Of a DNA stretch of 6,501 bases, positions 1 to 5,437 are shown one piece after another. Both the position numbers and the translations under genes were made by a program. The notes beneath the pieces are model-generated. The model was not told the origin of the DNA. It searched no databases and saw only the letters and a program-made list of their open reading frames with translations. The DNA comes from Desulfobacterales bacterium (GTDB lineage Bacteria > Desulfobacterota > Desulfobacteria > Desulfobacterales > Desulfobacteraceae). Numbering within the stretch: position 1 is the stretch's first letter; each line of letters begins with the position of its first letter. Where the stretch lies: NCBI GenBank assembly GCA_022361315.1, contig JAKSBB010000402.1, positions 1-6,501 of the forward strand. Direction: 5' to 3'.

Positions 1-639
1 GACGCCCCGCGGATCTCCATTGCCGGCCGCCTGATAGCCGACCTGCTCAAAACCGCAGGGGCCACCCGCGTCCTGACCATGGACCTCCACGCCGATTCCG
101 TCCACGGTTTTTTCAGCATGCCCGTGGATCACCTCACGGCCATGCCCACCATCTGCGACTATTTTGCCGGCCACCTGGACCTGTCCAACGTGGTGGTGGT
201 GGCCACGGATGCCGGCGGTGCCAAACGGGCCGGCCGCTTTGCCAAACGCCTCAATACTTCCCTTGCCATCATAGACAAACGCCGCATCAGCGATTCCGAT
301 GTCAAACAAGGGCTTGTGGTGGGCAATGTCGAGGGCCACGATGCCATCATTTTCGACGATGAAATCTCCACCGGCGGCACCCTGGTCACCACCGTGGAAA
401 CCCTGAAATCCGCCGGTGCCAGAGACATTTACGTGGGGGCCACCCATCCGGTGCTCTGTGGTAAGGCTGTTGAGAACCTGAGCAAAGCCCCCATCAAGGA
501 AATCGTGGTGGCCAATACGGTGGATGTTCCCGAGGAAAAACAATTTCCCGGCCTGACGGTCCTGTCTGCGGCCCCGCTGTTTTCCCAGGCCATTCAGCGG
601 ATTCATACCGGTGAGAGTGTGTCTGCACTGTTTAAATAA
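1..639 (+). CDS. prs: Ribose-phosphate pyrophosphokinase, C-terminal part (5' end outside window)
   Basis: This cytoplasmic enzyme transfers pyrophosphate from ATP to ribose 5-phosphate and makes PRPP for purine, pyrimidine, histidine, tryptophan and NAD synthesis. The frame is open from base 1, so the N-terminus lies upstream; 212 codons are visible of a usual ~310. Visible motifs are VLTMDLHA (about nt 70-93, a conserved region with the metal-binding His), GGAKRAGRFAKR (catalytic and ribose phosphate region), AIIDKRR (nt 265-285, the catalytic flexible loop) and the PRPP-binding loop DDEISTGGT at nt 355-381. The C-terminus HTGESVSALF is typical of the family. The loop differs from the common class I form DDMIDTAGT, and TDAGG replaces the usual PDVGG, so this belongs to a divergent Prs subgroup or is a second paralogue. 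It ends with TAA; no U-tract terminator follows. Family assignment is very secure. Confidence 0.95.
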   Translation, partial: DAPRISIAGRLIADLLKTAGATRVLTMDLHADSVHGFFSMPVDHLTAMPTICDYFAGHLDLSNVVVVATDAGGAKRAGRFAKRLNTSLAIIDKRRISDSDVKQGLVVGNVEGHDAIIFDDEISTGGTLVTTVETLKSAGARDIYVGATHPVLCGKAVENLSKAPIKEIVVANTVDVPEEKQFPGLTVLSAAPLFSQAIQRIHTGESVSALFK

Positions 640-653
640 TTACTCGAAATTCA

Positions 654-682
654 TTGACTTCGACTCCGCACTGAAGTAATAC
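654..682 (+). promoter_or_regulatory. Candidate sigma-70 promoter for the ribB leader
   Basis: TTGACT (654-659, five of six matches to the -35 consensus) lies 17 bp from TAATAC (677-682, a weak -10). The predicted transcription start near 689 is only a few bases before the first helix of the FMN riboswitch, which is where a riboswitch promoter should sit. It also overlaps short inverted repeats that follow the prs stop codon. It is inferred from sequence alone, and the weak -10 is the main doubt. Confidence 0.45.
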
Positions 683-694
683 ACCCATCGTGTT

Positions 695-856
695 TTATTC
701 TCAGGGCGGGGTGGAATTCCCCACCGGCGGTAACCCACACTGGGAAGCCCGCGAGCGCTTTGCACCCAAAAATCCGGAACTCCGGATCGTGCAAAGGTCG
801 AGCAGATCTGGTGAGACTCCAGAGCCGACGGTCATAGTCCGGATGGAAGAGAATAA
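695..856 (+). promoter_or_regulatory. FMN riboswitch (RFN element)
   Basis: This mRNA leader aptamer binds flavin mononucleotide and lowers expression of riboflavin genes when FMN is plentiful. The closing helix P1 is TTATTCTC (695-702) paired with GAGAATAA (849-856), eight perfect pairs. Conserved RFN blocks are seen in order: AGGGCGGGGTGGAATTCCCC from 703, ACCGGCGGTAA, AGCCCGCGAGC (746-756), GGTGAGACTCC (810-820) and the nearly invariant run from GCCGACGGTCATAGTCC through GGATGGAAGAGAA (824-853). The variable arm is an extended hairpin: CTTTGCAC (758-765) pairs with GTGCAAAG (789-796), capped by an inner TCCGG/CCGGA stem. The element is complete and lies directly upstream of ribB, the usual context in proteobacteria. 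An open frame runs across it, but the structured consensus explains the sequence. Confidence 0.97.
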
Positions 857-949
857 GGTTTCGGAACGGTATTACCGGGTACTGCCATGCCAAAAAACGG
901 CCTGGCGTTGTATGTATCACCCCGGGAAACCATCACATCCGAAAAACCT
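856..949 (+). promoter_or_regulatory. Folded spacer of the ribB leader
   Basis: AGGTTTCGGA (856-865) can pair with 938-949 (ten pairs with a two-base bulge). Inside it, CCGGG (875-879) can pair with CCCGG (921-925), and GCCATGCC (884-891) with GGCCTGGC (899-906), seven of eight pairs around an A-rich loop. None of these hairpins is followed by a U-tract, so I do not call an intrinsic terminator. The structure probably spaces the aptamer from the translation start or takes part in switching. Confidence 0.4.
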
Positions 950-954
950 ATCCA

Positions 955-1020
955 TTCCTTTGCGCCCTGATTCATGAACTAATTTTAATTTATTTGTAAA
1001 GGAGCGCGATCATGAATCAG
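955..1020 (+). promoter_or_regulatory. Translational expression platform of the ribB riboswitch (anti-SD and start-codon sequester)
   Basis: The ribB Shine-Dalgarno AAAGGAG (998-1004) lies seven bases before the ATG at 1012. Upstream, TCCTTT (956-961) is perfectly complementary to AAAGGA (998-1003). Separately, CTGATTCATGA (967-977) is a perfect 11-base inverted repeat of TCATGAATCAG (1010-1020), which contains the start codon. The two stems cross, so they are alternatives or a pseudoknot. Either would block ribosome entry. The loop between the 11-base arms is AT-rich. There is no terminator-like U-tract, which supports control at translation rather than transcription. The pairings are seen directly; their use in switching is inferred. 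Confidence 0.6.
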
Positions 1021-1668
1021 CAAATCTTAACCCAGTTCGGCACCCCGGTTCAGCGGGTGGAAAAAGGGATTCAGGCCCTTAAACAAGGTCTTGGTATTGT
1101 GGTGGCCGATGATGAATCACGTGAAAACGAAGCCGATCTGATTTTTTCAGCCCATTCCCTCACCGAAGCCCAGATGGCCATGCTCATCCGGGAGTGCAGC
1201 GGCATTGTCTGCCTTTGCCTGCCGCCGGAAAAGGTAAACGCACTGGACCTGCCCCCCATGGTGACGGACAACTCCAGCCCCTACCAAACCGCCTTCACGG
1301 TGAGTATTGAAGCGGCCGCCGGGGTGACCACCGGGGTATCTGCCCGGGACCGGCTGACCACAGTCCGTGCAGCCACGGCTCCGGATGCCGGTCCTGCAGA
1401 CCTCAACCGGCCGGGCCACGTATTTCCCCTCCAGGCCAAAGCCGGAGGCGTCCTTGAACGCACGGGGCACACCGAGGCCACTGTGGATATGATGCGCCTG
1501 GCGGGGTTCCCGCCCTATGGTGTCCTCTGTGAAATCACCAATCCGGACGGTACCATGGCCAGGCTGCCCCGGGCCGTGGAATTCGGTTTAGAGAATGGAT
1601 TCCCGGTGCTCACAGTTGAAGATATCATTTGCTACAGGAAGGAAACCGAGGCACTGAAGGCTTCCTAA
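1012..1668 (+). CDS. ribB: 3,4-dihydroxy-2-butanone 4-phosphate synthase (monofunctional RibB)
   Basis: RibB converts ribulose 5-phosphate to 3,4-dihydroxy-2-butanone 4-phosphate plus formate in the cytoplasm; the product supplies the four-carbon unit for lumazine and riboflavin. The 218 residues match the length of E. coli RibB (217), so it is not the RibBA fusion with GTP cyclohydrolase II. Signature motifs are DDESRENE (33-40, metal and substrate binding), [11 protein letters not shown] (104-114), RPGHVFPL (133-140), RTGHTEA (150-156, with metal-ligand His153) and [12 protein letters not shown] (173-184, with Glu174). All expected catalytic residues appear present. The start at ATG 1012 has a strong SD, AAAGGAG, at seven bases. 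The gene is controlled by the upstream FMN riboswitch; no other riboflavin gene is visible, so it seems to be a separate unit from the rest of the rib pathway. Confidence 0.97.
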   Translation: MNQQILTQFGTPVQRVEKGIQALKQGLGIVVADDESRENEADLIFSAHSLTEAQMAMLIRECSGIVCLCLPPEKVNALDLPPMVTDNSSPYQTAFTVSIEAAAGVTTGVSARDRLTTVRAATAPDAGPADLNRPGHVFPLQAKAGGVLERTGHTEATVDMMRLAGFPPYGVLCEITNPDGTMARLPRAVEFGLENGFPVLTVEDIICYRKETEALKAS

Positions 1669-1690
1669 GTTAACTTTGTTTAAATGATTA

Positions 1691-1725
1691 TGGTTCCCGG
1701 TCGGCAATGGTCCAGCCGGGAACCA
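1691..1725 (+). terminator. Hairpin after ribB, possible transcription end
   Basis: TGGTTCCCGG (1691-1700) and CCGGGAACCA (1716-1725) are perfect 10-base arms around a 15-base loop, 22 bases after the ribB stop. No T-run follows on the plus strand, where the next bases are ACCGCAATTCC. It is therefore not a standard intrinsic terminator; it may stabilise the 3' end of the mRNA or act with Rho. The rest of the 158-bp gap up to 1827 holds only a weak promoter candidate. Confidence 0.4.
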
Positions 1726-1739
1726 ACCGCAATTCCCCC

Positions 1740-1768
1740 TTGACATCCCCCTGCCGGAGCCGATAGAC
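1740..1768 (+). promoter_or_regulatory. Weak candidate promoter for the CPBP protease gene
   Basis: A perfect TTGACA -35 (1740-1745) is followed at 16-18 bp by only poor -10 matches (GATAGA or ATAGAC around 1762-1768). The position, about 60 bp before the downstream ATG, is suitable. Support is limited to the -35 hexamer and the location. Confidence 0.3.
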
Positions 1769-1826
1769 ATGGAGACAAGCACCTGACACCCGGATATTGA
1801 CCTGAAATTATGATTAGGATGACCCC

Positions 1827-2489
1827 ATGACAGAGGCAAAAGACAACAGGCCCCAGTTGCAGAGCTATTTCCCCTATGTGATCCCCTTTCTTGTGTTTGC
1901 CGGATTCACCTACCTTGTCCCCTGGTTCAATATGTCCAGGTTCCTGGTATATCCGGCCAAGACCCTTTCCGTCCTTGTGTTTCTGGTCTTTTTCTGGCCC
2001 AAGATTCGCAGCGAAATTCGCCTGTGCTGGGATATGAATGCCGTTATGGCCGGTATACTGGTTTTCGCCATATGGATCGGGCTTGAAGGCTATTATCCCC
2101 AGTTGGGGACCTCTTCCGGGTTCAACCCATATGAGGCCGGTAACAGCACATATACCATGATTTTAATTGCCTTCCGCCTGTTTGGCGCAGTATTGGTGGT
2201 ACCCGTCATAGAAGAATTGTTCTGGCGGTCCTTTGCCCTGCGGTTTTTAATGGACAGTAACTTCACCCGGGTGGCGTTGGGGAGCTTTTCCTGGTTTTCC
2301 TTTTTCGCAGTATCCGTGGCCTTCGGCCTGGAGCATTACCGCTGGCTGCCCGGCATACTGGCCGGTATGATCTACGCATTGCTGCTGTACCAGCGTAAAA
2401 ATCTGTTTTCCCCGATACTGGCCCATGCCGTAACCAACCTGCTGCTGGGTATCCATGTTATTGTCAATCAGGCGTGGACTTACTGGTAG
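1827..2489 (+). CDS. CAAX prenyl protease-related (CPBP) membrane protein of the exosortase-associated type
   Basis: This is a multi-pass inner-membrane protein of 220 residues with hydrophobic segments at about 14-34, 42-57, 71-86, 110-127, 147-166, 173-188 and 194-214. CPBP glutamic-type intramembrane protease motifs are all present: EELFWR (129-134, paired glutamates plus Arg), FGLEH (166-170, motif 2 histidine) and HAVTN (200-204, motif 3 His/Asn). The wording EELFWRSF...FGLEHYRWLPGILAG matches the subgroup I know as TIGR03008, often linked to or fused with exosortase in PEP-CTERM sorting systems. Processing of exported or sorted surface proteins is thus a possible role, but the substrate is unknown. 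The start has a modest SD (AGGAT at 1816-1820). No exosortase or PEP-CTERM gene is visible here. It converges with the next gene, 19 bp between stops. Family is secure, role inferred. Confidence 0.88.
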   Translation: MTEAKDNRPQLQSYFPYVIPFLVFAGFTYLVPWFNMSRFLVYPAKTLSVLVFLVFFWPKIRSEIRLCWDMNAVMAGILVFAIWIGLEGYYPQLGTSSGFNPYEAGNSTYTMILIAFRLFGAVLVVPVIEELFWRSFALRFLMDSNFTRVALGSFSWFSFFAVSVAFGLEHYRWLPGILAGMIYALLLYQRKNLFSPILAHAVTNLLLGIHVIVNQAWTYW

Positions 2490-2508
2490 AGACGTGGTCA
2501 GCCATTGA

Positions 2509-3657
2509 CTATAGTTTATGAAGGAACTCCATGTCCCGGGTCTGGGTCTTTTTAGTGCCGATGACCAGGACTTGTGCCCGGTTGTTTGGCAGGGATCTGA
2601 AGTACAGGCGGCCATTGTAGGCAAACAAGACTTCAAGGACGGTGGTTTTGTTTTTCTTACCTGAAAAAACCTTGCGCTTTATGGTTACTTTTTCCGGATG
2701 TCTGTCCAGCTGAAGAATGACTTCCTCGGCTTTGAGCTGGAGATCATCTTCGAGTCCCATATAGCCGGACACGGCTCTCCGGTCCATATCTACCTGCTTG
2801 TACAGGGTGGCAAATCGTTTGACCAGATAGTCGAATTCATTTCGCCTGGCCCCACCGCTTTTTCTCCGCTCAATTTTCTGAAGCTTGGTGCGCAGGGCTT
2901 CAATTTCCGCCTCTTTTTCCGCCTTCAAGGCAGCATAGTTATCCCGCTGTTCTTCAAGTTTGACGATCTCATCGAAAAGCTCATCTTCAGTGGCTTTGGA
3001 TTTTTTGCGATATTCGGTATACCGGGAACGGAGATTCTTCAAACGTTCGAAAAGGGCCTTTTTCTCTTTTTTAAGGCGGTCCATGCCCTTCTTGCCCTTT
3101 TCCTCTTTCTCCTTGAGATCCTTTACCAGGGTTTCAACCTTTCCCTGATCCTGGGCACGGTCAAGGGCTGCCAACCGGCTGGCTTCTCTGTATACGGGGA
3201 CGAATACGGCCAAAGCGATGGCCGCCAGAAGCACCAGAATCAGGTTTGGCAGCCAGGTGCCGTGTTCCAGGCTGACCTCCACCAGCACATCCATCCCCTG
3301 ATTCAGAATATCGTAATTATGGGTGGCGATCTGCTCCGGTGTCCGCTCACCGGTTTCCTCGGATACGGCGGGATAAATCAAACGCCCGTCACGGGTGACA
3401 ACTTCAACAGATATCGCAACCCCCGCATTTTTAGCCAGAAAATCACGACTCAGGAAATCCGTGATATTTTCAGCCACAAGCATCTCAACGGGCCGGTCCC
3501 CCTCCAGAACCAGGGACGGTTCTCCCACCAGGCGATTCGTGATTTTCCTGTCGTATTCATTTTTCAAATAGTCGGCCAGTCCCATGAGGGCAAGGGCGTA
3601 GAGCAGTGGCGGCAACACCAGGCAGAGTACAGCGGTTTTCAACGGAAAATACTTCAT
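2509..3657 (-). CDS. Two-TM sensor-like membrane protein with coiled coil and unassigned C-terminal domain
   Basis: I do not recognise a named family. The 382-residue protein has an N-terminal membrane anchor (about 7-26), an exported segment (27-136) and a second membrane helix (137-156). A very charged, Lys/Glu-rich coiled coil (about 161-265) and a compact C-terminal domain (274-382) follow. The exported part contains EVVTRDGRLIYP (85-96), resembling the strand-turn-strand of Cache-type sensor domains. The C-terminal part has helix-rich 274-320 followed by probable strands at 339-347, 350-356 and 362-369 and a final helix, an order resembling RelE/ParE-type folds; this is only a resemblance. 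The start has SD AAGGGGAG 3-4 bases before the ATG, and a second in-frame Met (25) would cut the anchor, so 3657 is preferred. There is no partner gene beside it. The architecture suggests envelope sensing passed to a cytoplasmic output. Confidence refers to it being a real gene. Confidence 0.85.
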   Translation of the reverse strand: MKYFPLKTAVLCLVLPPLLYALALMGLADYLKNEYDRKITNRLVGEPSLVLEGDRPVEMLVAENITDFLSRDFLAKNAGVAISVEVVTRDGRLIYPAVSEETGERTPEQIATHNYDILNQGMDVLVEVSLEHGTWLPNLILVLLAAIALAVFVPVYREASRLAALDRAQDQGKVETLVKDLKEKEEKGKKGMDRLKKEKKALFERLKNLRSRYTEYRKKSKATEDELFDEIVKLEEQRDNYAALKAEKEAEIEALRTKLQKIERRKSGGARRNEFDYLVKRFATLYKQVDMDRRAVSGYMGLEDDLQLKAEEVILQLDRHPEKVTIKRKVFSGKKNKTTVLEVLFAYNGRLYFRSLPNNRAQVLVIGTKKTQTRDMEFLHKL

Positions 3658-3690
3658 TTTCTCCCCTTGTCAGGTCAACATCTGCTTCTC

Positions 3691-3719
3691 AACATATATC
3701 AGTGCGATCCGTTTATCAA
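3691..3719 (-). promoter_or_regulatory. Candidate promoter of the coiled-coil membrane protein gene
   Basis: Read on the minus strand, TTGATA (3714-3719) and TATGTT (3691-3696) are separated by exactly 17 bp, with four to five of six consensus matches each. The start codon is at 3657, giving a short leader of about 25-30 bases with the SD inside it. Placement and spacing are good; it is inferred from sequence only. Confidence 0.45.
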
Positions 3720-3807
3720 TGTTCTGCGTCAGGGTCACGCACCAGATTCAAATATCAGGATCAAGTGTTGGTGACGCCGTGCCACAGGGCCTGACCCTCA
3801 AAATGCT

Positions 3808-3837
3808 TTGACATTTTCGTAAAGAATATGGTAGATT
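3808..3837 (+). promoter_or_regulatory. Candidate plus-strand promoter
   Basis: A perfect TTGACA (3808-3813) is followed after 18 bp by TAGATT (3832-3837, four of six). It points toward the gene at 4056 but would give a leader of about 210 bases. Its -10 region overlaps the left arm of an 8-base inverted repeat (3826-3833), which could be a regulator site. Confidence 0.4.
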
Positions 3838-3871
3838 CTCCCTACATTTTACAAAGCTGCCAATACCATAT
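3826..3871. repeat. 8-base inverted repeat over the candidate promoter
   Basis: ATATGGTA (3826-3833) and TACCATAT (3864-3871) are perfect inverted copies separated by 30 bases. The left arm overlaps the candidate -10 and the right arm would lie in the early transcript. It may be a split operator or an RNA stem; chance cannot be excluded at this length. Confidence 0.35.
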
Positions 3872-3932
3872 GACACGAACCCAAACTTTCAACAGCGATG
3901 CAGAAGAAAATCCGCAGGCTTGACCCCAGGCG

Positions 3933-3963
3933 TTAGAATACGTTAATATTGTTCATATTCTAA
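3933..3963. repeat. TTAGAATA-N15-TATTCTAA inverted repeat
   Basis: TTAGAATA (3933-3940) is perfectly repeated in inverse as TATTCTAA (3956-3963), with an AT-rich 15-base centre that contains AATATT. Arm length and spacing suit either a dimeric DNA-binding protein site or a weak RNA hairpin. It lies about 95 bp before the start of the helix-turn-helix gene at 4056, so autoregulation by that protein is one possibility. Confidence 0.4.
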
Positions 3964-4044
3964 ACTGAGTTCAATCCTTAAGCTTTTTCCGCTTGTTATG
4001 TCATCGTATGCGGCGCTTTGCGTTAACAGTGCAACAGACCCATT

Positions 4045-4049
4045 AGGAG
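4045..4049 (+). promoter_or_regulatory. Ribosome binding site that fixes the start at 4056
   Basis: AGGAG (4045-4049) directly abuts an ATG at 4050, leaving no spacing, but lies six bases before the in-frame ATG at 4056. The second ATG is therefore the probable start, shortening the protein by two residues. Confidence 0.75.
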
Positions 4050-4055
4050 ATGGTC

Positions 4056-4655
4056 ATGAACGATTTTTTAAAGAACCTTAGAAGCTCCCACAGAAAAGAG
4101 GGGCCTTCTCACACTCATTCCCAACGAAAACCCATGGAAGGGAACTACTTTCCCCAGCAGGACCGGAGGGTTGTGAGGGACAGACGCACCCCACAGCAGC
4201 ACCAACCGCAGCAGCCCCCCCAGCAGATGTCTCACATGCCCTTCAACGCCGGCATGGACGACCTGGCCATGCAGTTGGAAGAGTTTCTGCCGAACCTTGT
4301 TGATACGATATCCACCATGGCGGAGCATGTGGAGAAACTGGCGACAATAAACGAGATGAGAATGGAATCCGCCATTCGCCGGGACAATGCCGTGGCTGAC
4401 TTTTTTGAAAACCTGGGCAAAGTTGTCGCCGAAGCGCCGGCTGCCGACGATATGCCGATTCCCCCCAGAGCCACCACCAGTTATGCATCAGGCACCCACT
4501 ACACAAAAGACGATATTCTGTCCATAATCAACAACATGAGGGACCAGGGCGCCACTTTCGCGATGATCGCGGAATATCTAAGAGAAAAGGGCATACCAAC
4601 ATTCTCCGGAAGAGGAGAGTGGCATGCCCAGACCATACACAGACTGTGTAAATAA
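4056..4655 (+). CDS. Hypothetical protein with low-complexity N-terminus and recombinase-type helix-turn-helix C-terminus
   Basis: No named family is recognised. The 199-residue product has a basic N-terminus (1-45, rich in Arg, Lys, Ser and His), a Gln/Pro/His-rich stretch (47-57) and an amphipathic helical segment (about 67-124) that could form a coiled coil. An Ala/Pro linker (125-142) and a C-terminal module (149-199) complete it. That module reads KDDILSIINNMRDQGATFAM... then IAEYLREKGIPTFSGRGEWH and a TIHRL end. It follows the pattern of the recombinase domain found after serine-recombinase catalytic domains (lr.qG.s...IA..L...GipT..G...W...ti.rl). There is no catalytic resolvase domain, so DNA binding without recombination is the best inference. 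It has no signal peptide or membrane segment and is probably cytoplasmic. It converges with the TetR gene, only two bases between stops. Confidence 0.85.
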   Translation: MNDFLKNLRSSHRKEGPSHTHSQRKPMEGNYFPQQDRRVVRDRRTPQQHQPQQPPQQMSHMPFNAGMDDLAMQLEEFLPNLVDTISTMAEHVEKLATINEMRMESAIRRDNAVADFFENLGKVVAEAPAADDMPIPPRATTSYASGTHYTKDDILSIINNMRDQGATFAMIAEYLREKGIPTFSGRGEWHAQTIHRLCK

Positions 4656-4657
4656 GT

Positions 4658-5287
4658 TTACTTGGCCTTTAATCCCTTTATAAACAGATTAAATGCAAGG
4701 TTAAGGGTCGGCTTCACAAAGTCTTTTTCATCGTTGATCAGACGCTTGGAATCCACCCAGAGGACGACACCGGAATAGGTGGCCCACAGGACATCTGCCA
4801 GGGCCACCGGGTGTTCGTTCACAAAAATCCCCTTCTCTATCCCCTCCCTGACCACGGCGATTATGGCCTGATGCGCCTTGCTGGAGTATTTTTTGAGTTC
4901 CTGCATCACCTCATCGGACAGGTTATGAAGGGTCTCTCCGGACTGAAGATGAAAGAGGTTGGTGAGGATACTGGCGTCAAGATCGTAAAATTCGATAAAT
5001 ACGTCACGAAATCGCCCGATCTTATCTTCCACGGCAATATCTTCGTCCACCACCTTTTCAATCTCGGCACCTAAGCGGGCCAGAATATTGATGGAAAGAG
5101 AGGTATGGAGTTCTTCCTTGTTCTTAAAGTAGAGGTAGAGGGTTCCGGGGCTCAACTCGGCCTTGGAGGCGATTTCCTCCATGGTGGCGCTGTTGAAGCC
5201 TTTGGCGGAGAACACCTCCCTTGCCGCCGCAAGGATTTCCTGCCGCCGCCGCTCTTTTTCACGTTGTTTGCGTTCATATATGCCCAT
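4658..5287 (-). CDS. TetR/AcrR-family transcriptional regulator
   Basis: This is a probable ligand-responsive repressor that binds DNA as a dimer. The N-terminus has a basic arm (5-17), then the TetR helix-turn-helix region: ILAAAREVFSAKGFNSATME (about 18-37) and EEIASKAELSPGTLYLYFKN (37-56), with the typical recognition-helix ending GTLYLYF. The remainder is all-helical and would hold the ligand pocket and dimer face. The 209-residue length is normal. An in-frame TTG at 5401 would extend it by 38 residues, but the ATG at 5287 is preferred because TAAAGG stands seven bases upstream and the family's alignment starts there. It is divergent from the acetyl-CoA hydrolase/transferase-family gene, suggesting it controls that gene and itself; an acyl-CoA or organic acid is a possible effector. 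A palindrome at 5306-5318 is a likely operator. Confidence 0.95.
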   Translation of the reverse strand: MGIYERKQREKERRRQEILAAAREVFSAKGFNSATMEEIASKAELSPGTLYLYFKNKEELHTSLSINILARLGAEIEKVVDEDIAVEDKIGRFRDVFIEFYDLDASILTNLFHLQSGETLHNLSDEVMQELKKYSSKAHQAIIAVVREGIEKGIFVNEHPVALADVLWATYSGVVLWVDSKRLINDEKDFVKPTLNLAFNLFIKGLKAK

Positions 5288-5294
5288 TTTGCAA

Positions 5295-5300
5295 CCTTTA
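5295..5300 (-). promoter_or_regulatory. Ribosome binding site that fixes the TetR start
   Basis: On the minus strand TAAAGG (5295-5300) lies seven bases before the ATG at 5287. It supports the shorter TetR product over the 38-residue longer reading that begins at a TTG without a comparable site. Confidence 0.7.
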
Positions 5301-5305
5301 TTTTT

Positions 5306-5318
5306 TGAATAGTATTCA
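5306..5318. promoter_or_regulatory. Probable TetR operator, TGAATA-N-TATTCA palindrome
   Basis: TGAATA (5306-5311), a single central G, and TATTCA (5313-5318) form a perfect 13-base palindrome, 18 bases upstream of the TetR start codon. On the minus strand TATAGT (5322-5327, five of six to the -10 consensus) would put the transcription start near 5314-5316, on the palindrome. TTCATT (5315-5320) and AATGAA (5334-5339) give an overlapping wider inverted repeat. Size and position fit autorepression by a TetR dimer; binding is inferred. Confidence 0.55.
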
Positions 5319-5437
5319 TTAACTATATAACAGAATGAAAAAATACAGGAGTATTGAAAAAATCTCAAGTAAAAGATGGGGATTTTGGCGGATTTAATCA
5401 AATTTATGATATGTTTTCCAACGGTGTACAGACGGCA

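Larger units (their letters stand above)
3658..4055. other. 398-bp intergenic region between divergent genes
   Basis: No convincing coding frame is present on either strand; the longest start-to-stop frame I found, 31 codons from 3828, lacks a Shine-Dalgarno sequence. The region is AT-rich in its right half and contains candidate promoters in both directions plus two inverted repeats listed separately. The plus-strand candidate promoter lies about 220 bp from the next start codon, so either a long leader or an unrecognised small RNA could occupy 3844-4044. I see no known riboswitch consensus or tRNA here. Confidence 0.6.

Noticed and set aside
884..912. Intrinsic terminator in the ribB leader
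   Set aside because: The hairpin at 884-906 has a mismatch and is followed by GTTGTATGTAT rather than a T-run.
690..977. Open frame of 95 codons on the plus strand, and an opposing one at 651-920
   Set aside because: Both lie across the FMN riboswitch, start at poor sites, and their peptides reflect the structured RNA consensus, not a protein family.
1147..1470. Minus-strand frames inside ribB
   Set aside because: They are shadows of ribB, whose catalytic motifs are all intact on the plus strand.
2698..3774. Long plus-strand frame of 358 codons opposite the coiled-coil protein gene
   Set aside because: It is the complement of a gene with membrane helices and a Lys/Glu coiled coil; the Phe/Leu/Gln-rich product is what such a complement yields, and it has no good Shine-Dalgarno sequence.
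3828..3923. 31-codon frame in the intergenic region
   Set aside because: No Shine-Dalgarno sequence, no recognisable peptide features, and the start overlaps the candidate -10 region.
4003..4025. Possible sigma-54 promoter (GG and GC dinucleotides)
   Set aside because: The GG-to-GC spacing is too short for a -24/-12 site.
5288..5401. 38-residue N-terminal extension of the TetR protein from a TTG at 5401
   Set aside because: The ATG at 5287 has a well-placed SD and matches the family start; the extension covers the probable operator and promoter.
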